Virus record (IMG/VR): IMGVR_UViG_3300046517_001637
Coordinates: 1-44,942 of that record
Direction: 5' to 3' (one strand)
Length of the DNA stretch: 44,942 nt
Source: a virus
Numbering within the stretch: the first letter of the stretch is position 1; each line of letters starts with the position of its first letter. Of this stretch, positions 23,393 to 32,218 are shown piece after piece. A program made the translations under genes and the position numbers. The notes below the pieces were generated by a model. It was not told the DNA's origin. It saw only the letters and a program-made list of their open reading frames with translations, and did not search any database.

Positions 23393-26308
23393 ATGGCTGG
23401 CCTTCTGGACCTGTTCGGCGGCGGCGGCAGCGACCCTTACGACATCTATGGCGACCTGTTCACCGACCAGCAAAAGCAGGCCATGCGCGACCAGCAGCAG
23501 GGTCAGGGGCTGTTGCGGATGGCGGCGGCGCTGGGCCAGGCGGCGATGCCCTCGCGTCTCCCGGTGCCGCTCGGCGCTGTTCTGGGCTCGGCCGCCGGCG
23601 CGCTCGGCACCGGCCAGGACGCGCAGATGGAGCAGATGCTGAAGGCGGCGCAGACGGCGGAAGCGGTGCGGCAATCCCGCCAGAAACGCGCCCTGCAGGA
23701 TCAGATTTCGCCGATCCTGCTGCGGCTTATCGAGCAGCAAAAGGGGCTTCCTGCGGGCAGCCTGGGCACCGGCGCGCCAACCGCCCCTCCTGGTGCTCCC
23801 GGAGCAGCCGCGGCTCCAGGTGCGCCCCCGCCGCCCGCTGCAGTGGCACCCGGACCCTTTGACCTTGGGGGATTGGGCGTCAGTCCGGCGGCGGCTGGCG
23901 GAACAGGGGCTCTGCCGCTCGATTTGGGCGGCACGACAAGCGGGGCGCCAATCCCGCTCGATGCGCCTGCGGCGTCGACGGCTGGGGAGCCGCGGGTAAC
24001 GGGTAAAGGAATAATGCCGCGCGGTGGGCTTGTTACGCCAGAAGACTACGAAAGATACTTAGGTATAGCGCCCGGATCAGGCGGCGGCGTTCAACGGCAG
24101 TCCGCACTGACTGAGGTGCCCTCCGGGCTGGGTCCGCTTGCCGCTCCCGCTGCTGCCGGACCGGACCAGCTGGTCGGCCAGGCCCCGAGCCAGCTGCAGG
24201 GGCTCCTGTCGGCGGCCTACGGAGGGAGCGGCGCAAACGGCCCGCCCCCTTTCTCGCCGGCGTCCCTCAGTGGTGGCAGGGGTTCACCGGGTACGGGTGA
24301 CCTGCTCGACACCGTCATCGCTCCGCTAGAAAGCGGCAACCGCAACATCATGCAGCAGCTTGGCGGGCCGTCGACGGCCGGCGGGTTCTATCAGATCACT
24401 GACCCGACCTGGCGCGACACGGCGTCCAAGGCCGGCGTCGACCTGGGGAAATACCCGACCGCGATCTCGGCGCCGAGGGACGCGCAGAAACAGGTCGCGC
24501 AGCAGCTGCTCGACACGCGCGGCGTACAACCTTGGGCAGACTTCAACCCGGCCGTTGCCAACGCCGTTGGCTATCGGCGCGGCGAGCCGGCCGGCGGCGG
24601 CACGTCGGCATTAGCCGGTTTGCTCAACCCGTCTTCCGGTGGCAACGACACACCTTTCCTTCAATTGGCTAGCCACGTCAATTATGGCGGGACCGGCGCG
24701 CTGGGCAATCCGAGGGATGCGGGATGGTATCAAAGCAATATCGTCCCGGTGACCGCTCCCGGCGGTGCTACGTTTAACGTACACAAGGCTGCCGCACCTG
24801 ACTTTGCCGCCTTTCTGCAAGACTTGAGCGGCCTTGGATATAGGATCGACCCCAAAGCATCCAGTAGCTACAACCTCCGCAACATACGCGGCGGTAGCCA
24901 ACTGTCCGAGCACGCCTACGGCACCGCGATCGACGTAAACTCCAACGCCAATTTGTACACGCGGGACGGGCGCAAGGTAACGGACCTGCCGCCAGAAGTC
25001 GGCGAGTTGGCTGCGAAGCACAACCTCGAATGGGGCGGCAACTGGAAAGACCCCATCGACACGATGCACTTCCAGTGGCAAGGCCCGGGCGGGCAGGTGG
25101 CAGACGCTGCGCCCGGGGGTCAGGATACCGTCATCCCGTCTGGCCGCGGCGTCCCCGCCAGCGCGCTGCAGCGCGTGGCCGATACCGGTGGCGGGAGCCC
25201 GTTTGCAACCCCGCCGGGTGCGGGGGCGGCGCTGGCGACCCCACCGGGCGGCGGGATGATCCCCGGCATCGGCATGACGCCGCAGGGGTTGGCGGCGCTC
25301 AACGCGCTGACCGAGATGGGCGGGTTGGGGGAGCCGTTCAAGTCGCTGCTGGAGACCTACTACAAATCGCCGGAATATCTGCAGCAAAGTGCTGGCGCGA
25401 CGGCGCGCGGTACGAAGGCCGTCGAACTCCAGTTCGATCCCCTGATCGAAGGGGCTAAAACCGCATCCCGCCTGCAACAGGAGCAAATCTATCGGCCGGC
25501 ACTGGAAGCAGCCATCGAGAAAGCGAAGAACGACCCATTGGCCGACCGGGCAGAAAACCAGGCGCGGATCGATCGCTATACCAAAGCGCTGGAGCAGTTG
25601 GGCACTGCTCAGACCACTACAACCAAGGTCACGGTATCCGTTGGGGGCCAACCACGAGAGATCACGGTAACCAACGACCAGGCGCGAAACCTAGCGGCGG
25701 GGAAAGGCATCCCGGAATTAGGCATTCCGCCTGGGGCTGCCGCCACGATGGGCACGCCGGCTTTTACCGAAACCGAGAAGGCAATCGGCGCGAGTGCTGC
25801 GAAAGCGTTCGGCGAGCAGCGTGATGCGGCACAGGCCGCCGCGCAGCAGATCAAGATCAATAACGAATCATTGCGACTGCTCGACAGCGGGCTTTATGCC
25901 GGGTGGGACGCCAATCTGGCGTTAGGCATGGCGCGGGTGTTTGGGGTCGGCGGAAAAGACACCGCCGAAAAGGTGCAGAACACGCAGCTATTTATAATTC
26001 AGCGCATGCAGCAGGCGGCAGAAGCGGTCAGGGCGCAACCCGGGTCGGCATCGGATAAAGACGTGGCTTTTGCCAATAAAATGTCAGTCGGCGATATCAC
26101 GCTTGAACCGAGCACCATCCGACAGGGGATGGAGATCTACAACCGGTTCTACCTGGAGAAAATCCGCGAGCACAACAAAAACGCCGCCCAGATCTCGCCG
26201 GGCGTCACCGCAGGTATTCGCCAAACCGTCGACGAGCCGCCCGCCTACGAGCGGAGCCAGGGCAACACGCCCGGCGGCAACCGGTGGACCCGTCCGCCAG
26301 GCCAATAA
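23393..26308 (+). CDS. Large virion protein with lysozyme-like and M15 peptidase domains
   Basis: 971 aa; ATG after ATAAGGA. Residues 1-120 are helical and internal-protein-like; about 120-300 is Pro/Gly/Ala linker. About 303-400 is a transglycosylase/lysozyme-like domain with E313 (APLESGN) and GGFYQITDPTWRD. About 425-565 is an M15 D-Ala-D-Ala carboxypeptidase/endopeptidase-like domain with zinc motif SEHAYGTAIDVN (H507, D514) and MHFQW (H559). The rest is helical. Together it would cut both glycan and peptide in peptidoglycan during DNA entry. It is the only cell-wall enzyme recognised in the genome. Confidence 0.85.
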   Translation: MAGLLDLFGGGGSDPYDIYGDLFTDQQKQAMRDQQQGQGLLRMAAALGQAAMPSRLPVPLGAVLGSAAGALGTGQDAQMEQMLKAAQTAEAVRQSRQKRALQDQISPILLRLIEQQKGLPAGSLGTGAPTAPPGAPGAAAAPGAPPPPAAVAPGPFDLGGLGVSPAAAGGTGALPLDLGGTTSGAPIPLDAPAASTAGEPRVTGKGIMPRGGLVTPEDYERYLGIAPGSGGGVQRQSALTEVPSGLGPLAAPAAAGPDQLVGQAPSQLQGLLSAAYGGSGANGPPPFSPASLSGGRGSPGTGDLLDTVIAPLESGNRNIMQQLGGPSTAGGFYQITDPTWRDTASKAGVDLGKYPTAISAPRDAQKQVAQQLLDTRGVQPWADFNPAVANAVGYRRGEPAGGGTSALAGLLNPSSGGNDTPFLQLASHVNYGGTGALGNPRDAGWYQSNIVPVTAPGGATFNVHKAAAPDFAAFLQDLSGLGYRIDPKASSSYNLRNIRGGSQLSEHAYGTAIDVNSNANLYTRDGRKVTDLPPEVGELAAKHNLEWGGNWKDPIDTMHFQWQGPGGQVADAAPGGQDTVIPSGRGVPASALQRVADTGGGSPFATPPGAGAALATPPGGGMIPGIGMTPQGLAALNALTEMGGLGEPFKSLLETYYKSPEYLQQSAGATARGTKAVELQFDPLIEGAKTASRLQQEQIYRPALEAAIEKAKNDPLADRAENQARIDRYTKALEQLGTAQTTTTKVTVSVGGQPREITVTNDQARNLAAGKGIPELGIPPGAAATMGTPAFTETEKAIGASAAKAFGEQRDAAQAAAQQIKINNESLRLLDSGLYAGWDANLALGMARVFGVGGKDTAEKVQNTQLFIIQRMQQAAEAVRAQPGSASDKDVAFANKMSVGDITLEPSTIRQGMEIYNRFYLEKIREHNKNAAQISPGVTAGIRQTVDEPPAYERSQGNTPGGNRWTRPPGQ

Positions 26309-26320
26309 GGAACCCACCCA

Positions 26321-27775
26321 GTGGCAGATATGGAGCCGACCACCACGGTCATCGTCAACGGTCGAGAGGTGCCGGTCCCAGGCAATTTCTACAGCCTGTC
26401 GGCCGATGACCAGAACCAGATCGTCGATCGCACCGCTATCATTCACGGCGTCGGGAAGCAGCCGGCCTATTCGGGATCGATACTGCCGATATCGAGGGAC
26501 ACGGCTGGGAACACCCGGTTTGACCCCAGCGCAGGATTGCCGGCCACGATCGTCAGGTCGCTTTATGACGCCTTCAAATTGCCCGGCGACGTGGCGACCG
26601 GTCAACAGCCCGCGCTTGACCCGGTTACCGGCAGAACCGCCCCTGGCCTGGTCGATCGTTCGATAAACCTGGCGGCAACGATCAGCCCGACCAGTCCGGC
26701 CAATATCGCGGGCAGGCCCTCGATGCTGCAGCCGCCCACCGCGCCCGAATTAAAGGCCGCAGGAGGCGCCGGGTTCGACGCCGCTCGCGCCACCGGGTTG
26801 GAGGTGCAGGGGGGCGCAGTCGGCAACATGGCGGCAGGCGCTCGCCAGCAACTGGAGGCTGACGGCTTTATCCAGCCGATCGCCCCCAAAACCCACGCTT
26901 TGGTGGACGCGCTGCAGCCGCCCGCACCGGGCGCGACCATGAACATTGCCGGCCTCCAGGCCGCGCGGCAGCGGTTCATGGAACTGGCGATCGGCAACGA
27001 CAAGCAGGAAGCCGACGCCGCGGGGCAGATGGTCCGGCAAATCGACGGCATGCTGGAGAACCTGACCCCCGCGCAAACCGCAGGAGGCACGGCAAGTGCC
27101 CAGGAAGTTTCCGGCATGCTCGCGACGGCGCGCGGCAATTATGGCGCCGGGCAGCGCAGCAATGTGATCAGCGGCGACCTCGACCGCGCCTCCACCGGCA
27201 TTTTGGAGCGAGCCGACGCGCAAGCCGCCGCGACCAACTCAGGCAAAAACTTCGACAACGCGCTGCGGCAGCGGGTCAATGCGTTTCTGAAAGAGCCGAG
27301 CAACCTGTTAGGCTTCTCGGATGCTGAGATCGCCATGCTGGAACGGGTGCGCGACGGCAGCGCCACCCAGAATCAGCTTCGTAGTCTCGGCAACCTGTTT
27401 GGCGGCGGCGGCGGGCTCGGCAGGCTGGCGGCGGGCACGACCGGTGGCGCTAGCGGGTTATTGACCGGGCTTCTGGCAGGGATTGATCCGGTGACGGCAA
27501 CCGCCGCCGGCACCGTCATCCCGCCGGCAGTGGGGGCGCTGTCGAAAGCGTTGGAGAATATCCTGGCGCGCCGCAGCGTGGGCGCGGTTGACGAGGCGTT
27601 GCGTAGTCGGTCGCCCCTGTATCAGAACCGTGCGGGGATGCAGCAACCGGCGCTCGACCTGACTGCCCGTGACACGGCAATTTTGCGCTCGTTGCTGCCG
27701 GGGCTGTTGATGCCGCAGCCAACGCCAACGGGTGTCGCGCCCACCACGAGCCGCCTACCGCCAGGGTTCATCTAG
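26321..27775 (+). CDS. Putative internal/ejection virion protein
   Basis: 484 aa from the GTG after AATAAGGA. The first ~35 residues form a beta hairpin (TTTVIVNGREVPVPGNF). The remainder is mostly Ala/Gln-rich helix with moderately conserved segments (NIAGLQAARQRFMELAIG, LERADAQAAATNSGKNF, LLGFSDAEIAMLERV) and two hydrophobic stretches at about 375-400. Composition and position directly after the bifunctional lysin protein fit a T7 gp15/16-like internal protein. No catalytic motif seen. Confidence 0.65.
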   Translation: MADMEPTTTVIVNGREVPVPGNFYSLSADDQNQIVDRTAIIHGVGKQPAYSGSILPISRDTAGNTRFDPSAGLPATIVRSLYDAFKLPGDVATGQQPALDPVTGRTAPGLVDRSINLAATISPTSPANIAGRPSMLQPPTAPELKAAGGAGFDAARATGLEVQGGAVGNMAAGARQQLEADGFIQPIAPKTHALVDALQPPAPGATMNIAGLQAARQRFMELAIGNDKQEADAAGQMVRQIDGMLENLTPAQTAGGTASAQEVSGMLATARGNYGAGQRSNVISGDLDRASTGILERADAQAAATNSGKNFDNALRQRVNAFLKEPSNLLGFSDAEIAMLERVRDGSATQNQLRSLGNLFGGGGGLGRLAAGTTGGASGLLTGLLAGIDPVTATAAGTVIPPAVGALSKALENILARRSVGAVDEALRSRSPLYQNRAGMQQPALDLTARDTAILRSLLPGLLMPQPTPTGVAPTTSRLPPGFI

Positions 27776-27778
27776 GAG

Positions 27779-27940
27779 TCAGGAGTCACTGCAACCAGCT
27801 TTGATCCACCCGGCAAAAACCATCACCAAAAGACATAAGCCAATGGCGACGTTGCCTGAGAATAGGGCTGTGAAACCGGCGAGCAGGCAGATTAGCCCAA
27901 TGATCATCATCCCGACCACATGCTCACGAGCCGCCTGCAT
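27779..27940 (-). CDS. Antisense two-helix membrane micro-protein
   Basis: A 53-aa reading frame on the minus strand that exactly fills the ~200-base gap between two rightward genes. The product begins MQAAREHVVG and has two hydrophobic helices, about 10-27 (MMIIGLICLLAGFTALF) and 31-45 (VAIGLCLLVMVFAGW), then a short KAGCSDS tail. That periodicity is unlikely as antisense noise. No good ribosome site is visible. Possible roles are holin, superinfection exclusion or other lysogeny-expressed membrane protein. The competing rightward reading (27843-27962) is short and looks random. Confidence 0.5.
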   Translation of the reverse strand: MQAAREHVVGMMIIGLICLLAGFTALFSGNVAIGLCLLVMVFAGWIKAGCSDS

Positions 27941-27977
27941 GTCCACGCAAATAGATGGTTAACAGAGGAGAAGTACA

Positions 27978-28376
27978 ATGGCAGGAACCATTACGGTAAG
28001 ACCGGGCGAGATCATCACGGTGGTCGGAATGCCCGAAGACCCGAACGCTCCGCGTCCATCACACCCGATCATGCTGCCCGGCATGCCGGGTTGGGGAACG
28101 GCGCCGGGCGCCCGCCCGTCGCACCCGATTGCGTTGCCCGGCGACCCCTGGTGGGGCGGCGGCGGGTCGGTCGACCCCGGCTACTCGCCGCCATGGGCGC
28201 AGGTTCCGGTCGATCCCGGCTACGGCGTGCCAATCGAACCGCCAATCGAGCCGCCGCCGACCCAGCCACCGGTCGACAGCGGCAACTGGACCTGGGCCTG
28301 GAGCCCGCAGCTGGGTCGCTGGGTGTGGGTCAAGGTGCCGGGCGAAGGCGAAGCCGGGCCAAAGACGACTCCCTAA
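27978..28376 (+). CDS. Proline-rich repeat protein
   Basis: 132 aa; ATG after AGAGGAGAAG. A short beta N-terminus (TITVRPGEIITVVGM) is followed by repeats of the type RPSHPIMLPG / RPSHPIALPGDP, then VDPGY units, IEPPIEPPP and a Trp-rich end (WTWAWSPQLGRWVWVKVPG). Very similar layouts, with PDNALP- or PDQGLP-type repeats and a Trp-rich end, are widespread in rhizobial phages; function unknown. Likely a surface-exposed or extended virion component. Confidence 0.7.
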   Translation: MAGTITVRPGEIITVVGMPEDPNAPRPSHPIMLPGMPGWGTAPGARPSHPIALPGDPWWGGGGSVDPGYSPPWAQVPVDPGYGVPIEPPIEPPPTQPPVDSGNWTWAWSPQLGRWVWVKVPGEGEAGPKTTP

Positions 28377-28387
28377 ACCGAGCCGAC

Positions 28388-28414
28388 AAAAAGGCCCCGC
28401 GCGGCGGCGGGGCC
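28388..28414 (-). terminator. Leftward intrinsic terminator
   Basis: GGCCCCGC (28393-28400) pairs with GCGGGGCC (28407-28414) in a perfect eight-base stem with a six-base loop. On the minus strand the stem is followed by five T (28392-28388), so it stops leftward transcription. On the plus strand no T-run follows. It stands between two rightward late genes, about 2 kb beyond the last leftward gene of the RecT operon. Confidence 0.65.
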
Positions 28415-28499
28415 CAGTCGTCGGTGTTTGAAGCTCCCTTCAAGTCTGACGACGCCGCCAGCGGCCGAGAGCACCGACCAGTTTACAGGAGAGGAATCA

Positions 28500-30404
28500 A
28501 TGGCGCGATCAGACGAGAGAGCAAAGCCGCCGCCCAGCGGTGGCAACACAGATCCAGCAATCGCCGCACTCGAGGAGCGCGTCACGGCGCTGGAGAGTGG
28601 ACAGACGGCGCTCAACACGCGGCTCACCACCGCCGAGTCCGCGATCGACGCGCTGGAAGATCGCGTCGCAGCTTTGGAGGGCGCCGCAGTCGAGCCCCCC
28701 CCTATCATCGAGCCGCCGATTGAGCCGCCGCCGGTCATCACCGGCACGCTATCGGCGGCGGTGGCGTTCGCCGATCGGACCGTCACCTTTGCGATGTCGG
28801 ACGGCGTTGACCTGGGGAATTACACCGCCCCGACCGCCGGCTTTACCCAAGGCTGCGTGCGGGTCGGGAACGACACGCTGCCGAATTTCTTTGTCGACTT
28901 CCGGCTGGACGCCGAGGGCGGGCGGGCCGAGGTGGTGTTCTGGAACGGCGAGTGCGCCGGCGACGTGCCGAGCGGGTTCACCAACGACCTTCCCGGCTAC
29001 ACCGCGACAATTGTAGATGCGGACGGCAACACGATCCACACCGAGAGGGTGCCGCACCACTACTGGGGCTCGCGCTGGCGCTGGCAGTCGGCGCCGCGCC
29101 TTCTGGTCCGCAACGCGGCCGAGGTGTTCGCCGAGGGCTTCCTGCCGGCGATGTCCCAAAAAGCTGCGCGGATTGAGGGCTACTCCGGCATCATCGTGCC
29201 GCAGCCGCCCGGGCCGCAGGGCACCTACACGACCTTTATGGCAGCACAGGGCGACTACAAGCTGGGCCTTGTGTTGATGGTGGACACCGGCGGCGAGCGC
29301 AACGAAATCGGTCTGGTCACGGAGTGGCAGGCCGACTGGCTATTGCGCGATACCGAGTCCTCGCTCCACACGCTGCTGCAGCAGGCCGAGATGTGCGCCG
29401 GCGACTGGGGCTGGTTTATTCCGGACCAGGTAACCGGCGCGCCGGTCGACTACAAAGCCGACGACGCGCACTACCGGATGCACGAATATCAGAACGGGTA
29501 CGACGGCTACTGGATCAAGTTCGGCAACCGCAACGGCTGGGACATCCACGAGGCCGACTCGCACATTCCGAGTATCTTCTACCTGCCGTGGGCGCTGACC
29601 GAAGACCCCTACCTGATCGAGGCGCAGCAGTACCTGGTGCAGTACGGCACCGGCTGGACGATCTACCAGCGCGAAACCGTCTACACGGCAGTCCCCGGCA
29701 CCCGCGTCATCGGCTCGTACACCGGCGAGCAGCGCACGCTCGGCTGGGGTATCCGCAACCTGGCGGCCTGCTGGCGCATGACCCCCGCGACTGCGCCGAA
29801 ATGGCTGCTGCCGCAGTCCTACTACGAAGCCCTGGCGGCAGATTATTCGGCGTTGTTCGACACGCTCTACGTCAAGAGCAACAAGCCGCGCCACGCCGTC
29901 TTTCACACGATCAGCGACGACCCCTACTTCCAAGCCTTCGAGCAGTCTTACGCGATCATGGGGTTGGCGCTGGCCGATCTCGTCCAGATGCCGACCGGCA
30001 GCTATCCGAGCTGGAAGCAGCACCTCGACTTCTTTTTCGGCTTTATGGAGGGCATCACCAGCGCCACCAGCGGCTGGAACCGACAGTGCCCGCAGCCGCA
30101 CGACGTGCTGGCGGAAGACCTCGACAAGCTCCCCTCACCATCGTGGGGCAGCGCCTGGGCGGGCTGGCAGCACATCTTCCAGACCGGCACCTTCCCCAAT
30201 GCAGCCTCACCGGGCAACCAGCAGGGCGGCAGCATGGGGAACTGCTCGCAGATCACCGCCGCCTGCGCCGTCGCAAAACAGCGCGGCGTGCCAGCGGCGA
30301 CCGACGCCCTGGCGTGGATGGACTACTTCGTCGACTACAACTACCCAAACAACAGCGACGCCAGCATGGGGATCAATTTTTACGCGAAGTGCGGTTTCTC
30401 ATAA
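28500..30404 (+). CDS. Coiled-coil-anchored putative fibre/glycan-active virion protein
   Basis: 634 aa from the ATG after CAGGAGAGGAA. Residues about 20-61 are a clean trimer-type coiled coil (IAALEERVTALESGQ, AIDALEDRVAALEG). Residues 65-80 are a Pro-rich linker. Residues about 85-195 form a beta domain. From about 200 to the end it is a large helical, Trp/Tyr-rich domain (DIHEADSHIPSIFYLPWAL, LGWGIRNLAACWR, YPSWKQHLDFFFGFM) reminiscent of alpha/alpha-toroid glycosidases or lyases, though I see no assured active site. Probably a receptor-binding fibre. It ends overlapping a leftward gene by 25 bases. Confidence 0.65.
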   Translation: MARSDERAKPPPSGGNTDPAIAALEERVTALESGQTALNTRLTTAESAIDALEDRVAALEGAAVEPPPIIEPPIEPPPVITGTLSAAVAFADRTVTFAMSDGVDLGNYTAPTAGFTQGCVRVGNDTLPNFFVDFRLDAEGGRAEVVFWNGECAGDVPSGFTNDLPGYTATIVDADGNTIHTERVPHHYWGSRWRWQSAPRLLVRNAAEVFAEGFLPAMSQKAARIEGYSGIIVPQPPGPQGTYTTFMAAQGDYKLGLVLMVDTGGERNEIGLVTEWQADWLLRDTESSLHTLLQQAEMCAGDWGWFIPDQVTGAPVDYKADDAHYRMHEYQNGYDGYWIKFGNRNGWDIHEADSHIPSIFYLPWALTEDPYLIEAQQYLVQYGTGWTIYQRETVYTAVPGTRVIGSYTGEQRTLGWGIRNLAACWRMTPATAPKWLLPQSYYEALAADYSALFDTLYVKSNKPRHAVFHTISDDPYFQAFEQSYAIMGLALADLVQMPTGSYPSWKQHLDFFFGFMEGITSATSGWNRQCPQPHDVLAEDLDKLPSPSWGSAWAGWQHIFQTGTFPNAASPGNQQGGSMGNCSQITAACAVAKQRGVPAATDALAWMDYFVDYNYPNNSDASMGINFYAKCGFS

Positions 30405-30550
30405 CCGGGTGGAAACGGTACGAACACCAGCGTCACGAGGTCGTCGAACTCGCGCGAGAACACGACGCGGTAAAGCCAGCCGCCAGGAACCTCCAGCCGA
30501 TAGGTCATGGCGGGTCCCGCGTCATCGTCGTCGACGACCTCCCAAGCCAT
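30380..30550 (-). CDS. 56-aa protein at the end of the leftward operon
   Basis: Starts MAWEVVDDDDAGPAMTYRLE and continues with a beta-rich pattern (VPGGWLYRVVFSREFDDLV, LVFVPFPPGY). The ATG is four bases past the RecT stop. Its 3' end overlaps the late 634-aa gene convergently by 25 bases. Ordinary composition supports a real gene. Family not recognised. Confidence 0.65.
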   Translation of the reverse strand: MAWEVVDDDDAGPAMTYRLEVPGGWLYRVVFSREFDDLVTLVFVPFPPGYEKPHFA

Positions 30551-30554
30551 GGGC

Positions 30555-32147
30555 TTAAGCCGGCAGCTTAGCCCACTGCTCGGCGATGATCCGCTCCATC
30601 TCACCGAGATCGGCCGCCGTCAGCGATCCCGGCGCGCGGGCCTGCTCGAGCGTGCGCTCGTTGGCGCCGAGCAGATCGGCAAGCTCGTTGGAGGACTGGC
30701 AGCGCCGCACCTTGGGCCCGAACAGCGCCAGCGCCCAGGTGCGGTAATCCTCTTTGTTGCGGTTTTTCGGCACGACGATCTCAAGCTCGGGCCGCATCAT
30801 CGAGGACACGTGAAATGGCGGCGGCTCGGTCGGCGGCATGCGGTGGTGGTCGACCTCGTCCAAACCAAAGGGGTCGCCGTCGCCTGCCGGCGTCGCGTGG
30901 GCGGCCTGTTCTTCGGCTGGTGCCTCTGGGGGCGGCGGTGTTTCCTGCTGCTCCTGCGGCTGCGCTTGCCGCGGCACACGCCTTGAAGGGGACCCCCGAC
31001 CCGGCTTTTCTGGGGGGGAGATTGCCGGGTCAGGGGCAGTCTGCTGTCGCTGGTCCGTGGGGGCGACAACAGGCTTTGGTTTCCGCTCCTCATAGGCGCG
31101 GGTCAGCTCGACCGCGAGATCGCCAAACCCGGCGGCGGCGAGAAATTCGATCGCGGGCTGGTTCGATTCCCACCAGCCGTCGAGCCGCTGGGCACCGAGC
31201 CGGGCCGCTTCATCGAGGCAGATGCGCATCGCCTCGGCCGCGGCGCCAGCGCTGGCGTAGATGTTCTCGACGCCGTCCAGATCCACCATCGCGAACTCGG
31301 GGCCGGTCGGCGGCTCGGTGCGGCCGATGTGATAATGCTCGCGCTGCGGTTCCGGCTGGCGAGCCATGCCGGGGCCGAGATCCGGCCCGATTTCCACTTC
31401 CTCGTCGTCGCGGTCGAGCACTCGGCGCAATTCCGAGGAGAACGGAGCTTGTTTTGCCGCCCTTCTGAGGGCGGTTTTTTTGGCGGCTTCCCAGTAGAAA
31501 CTGCTCCACATCAGGCTGTTCTTGGCGCGCGACACGTTGCGGGCGGCCTCGATCATGCTGCGGTCGAGTACATCGCGGATCACCTCGCCGTTGCGCAGGC
31601 GGATGATGGCATAGGCCCCGATCACCTGGCCGCGCGGCACGCCGAGCGGCGGCGGCTCATGCTCGATGTGCGCGTTATCCCCGAGCCGATAAGCAAAATG
31701 GTCTTTTTCGAATACCGCCTCGGCAACCGCGCTGACAACCTCGCCTGATTTGCGCATGCGCTCGCGCAGCCCGGCAACCATTGGCATATATGTAGCTACG
31801 TCCATCTTACGAACGTGGTCGATGCCGGTCTGCGGGTCGCGCGTCTTGACGTCGCTGCGGAAAACCACCAGCGCCGCCTGCCGTCCATCGGGGATCAACC
31901 CATCGACCGCGCACCGCATCGCCGCATTGAACAGCGAGCGCCGATCGGCATAGAGCAATTCCGGATTGGTGCTGACGGCGGTGACGAGAACCCGTTTAAA
32001 CCGCTCGACCGGGATGTCGGCCGGCAGCGCATCGCGCAAGTTCGGCGTGTAGTCGTCGAGGTCCTGGCGAAACCGCTCGGCCAGGTTCTGCCGCGGCGCC
32101 GGTTGCGCGGGCGCCTGCTGCTGCGGCCGGTCCATGCTCTGTGCCAC
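30555..32147 (-). CDS. recT: RecT-family single-strand annealing protein with long C-terminal extension
   Basis: 530 aa from a GTG with GGGGAGAA about eight bases upstream; longer upstream readings overlap the previous gene and look random. Residues about 20-270 carry the RecT core: VPVERFKRVLVTAVSTNPELL-type start, RRSLFNAAMRCAVDGLIPDGRQAAL in part, MVAGLRERMRKSGEV and WSSFYWEAAKKTALRR. RecT anneals complementary single strands in phage recombination. Usual length is 260-350 aa; here about 180 further residues include a Pro/Gln-rich linker and a terminal helical domain (ELADLLGANERTLEQARAPG). No RecE or YqaJ exonuclease gene is recognised nearby. Confidence 0.85.
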   Translation of the reverse strand: MAQSMDRPQQQAPAQPAPRQNLAERFRQDLDDYTPNLRDALPADIPVERFKRVLVTAVSTNPELLYADRRSLFNAAMRCAVDGLIPDGRQAALVVFRSDVKTRDPQTGIDHVRKMDVATYMPMVAGLRERMRKSGEVVSAVAEAVFEKDHFAYRLGDNAHIEHEPPPLGVPRGQVIGAYAIIRLRNGEVIRDVLDRSMIEAARNVSRAKNSLMWSSFYWEAAKKTALRRAAKQAPFSSELRRVLDRDDEEVEIGPDLGPGMARQPEPQREHYHIGRTEPPTGPEFAMVDLDGVENIYASAGAAAEAMRICLDEAARLGAQRLDGWWESNQPAIEFLAAAGFGDLAVELTRAYEERKPKPVVAPTDQRQQTAPDPAISPPEKPGRGSPSRRVPRQAQPQEQQETPPPPEAPAEEQAAHATPAGDGDPFGLDEVDHHRMPPTEPPPFHVSSMMRPELEIVVPKNRNKEDYRTWALALFGPKVRRCQSSNELADLLGANERTLEQARAPGSLTAADLGEMERIIAEQWAKLPA

Positions 32148-32218
32148 GTTACTTTTCTCCCCTTGATTCGAGGTGTTTCGCCAACTCGATCGCCTGCCCG
32201 CGGCCGGGCCGCCAGCTG

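Noticed and set aside
27843-27962. 39-aa rightward frame in the 27776-27977 gap
   Set aside because: No ribosome site and no structure; the minus-strand reading of the same bases gives two clean membrane helices.
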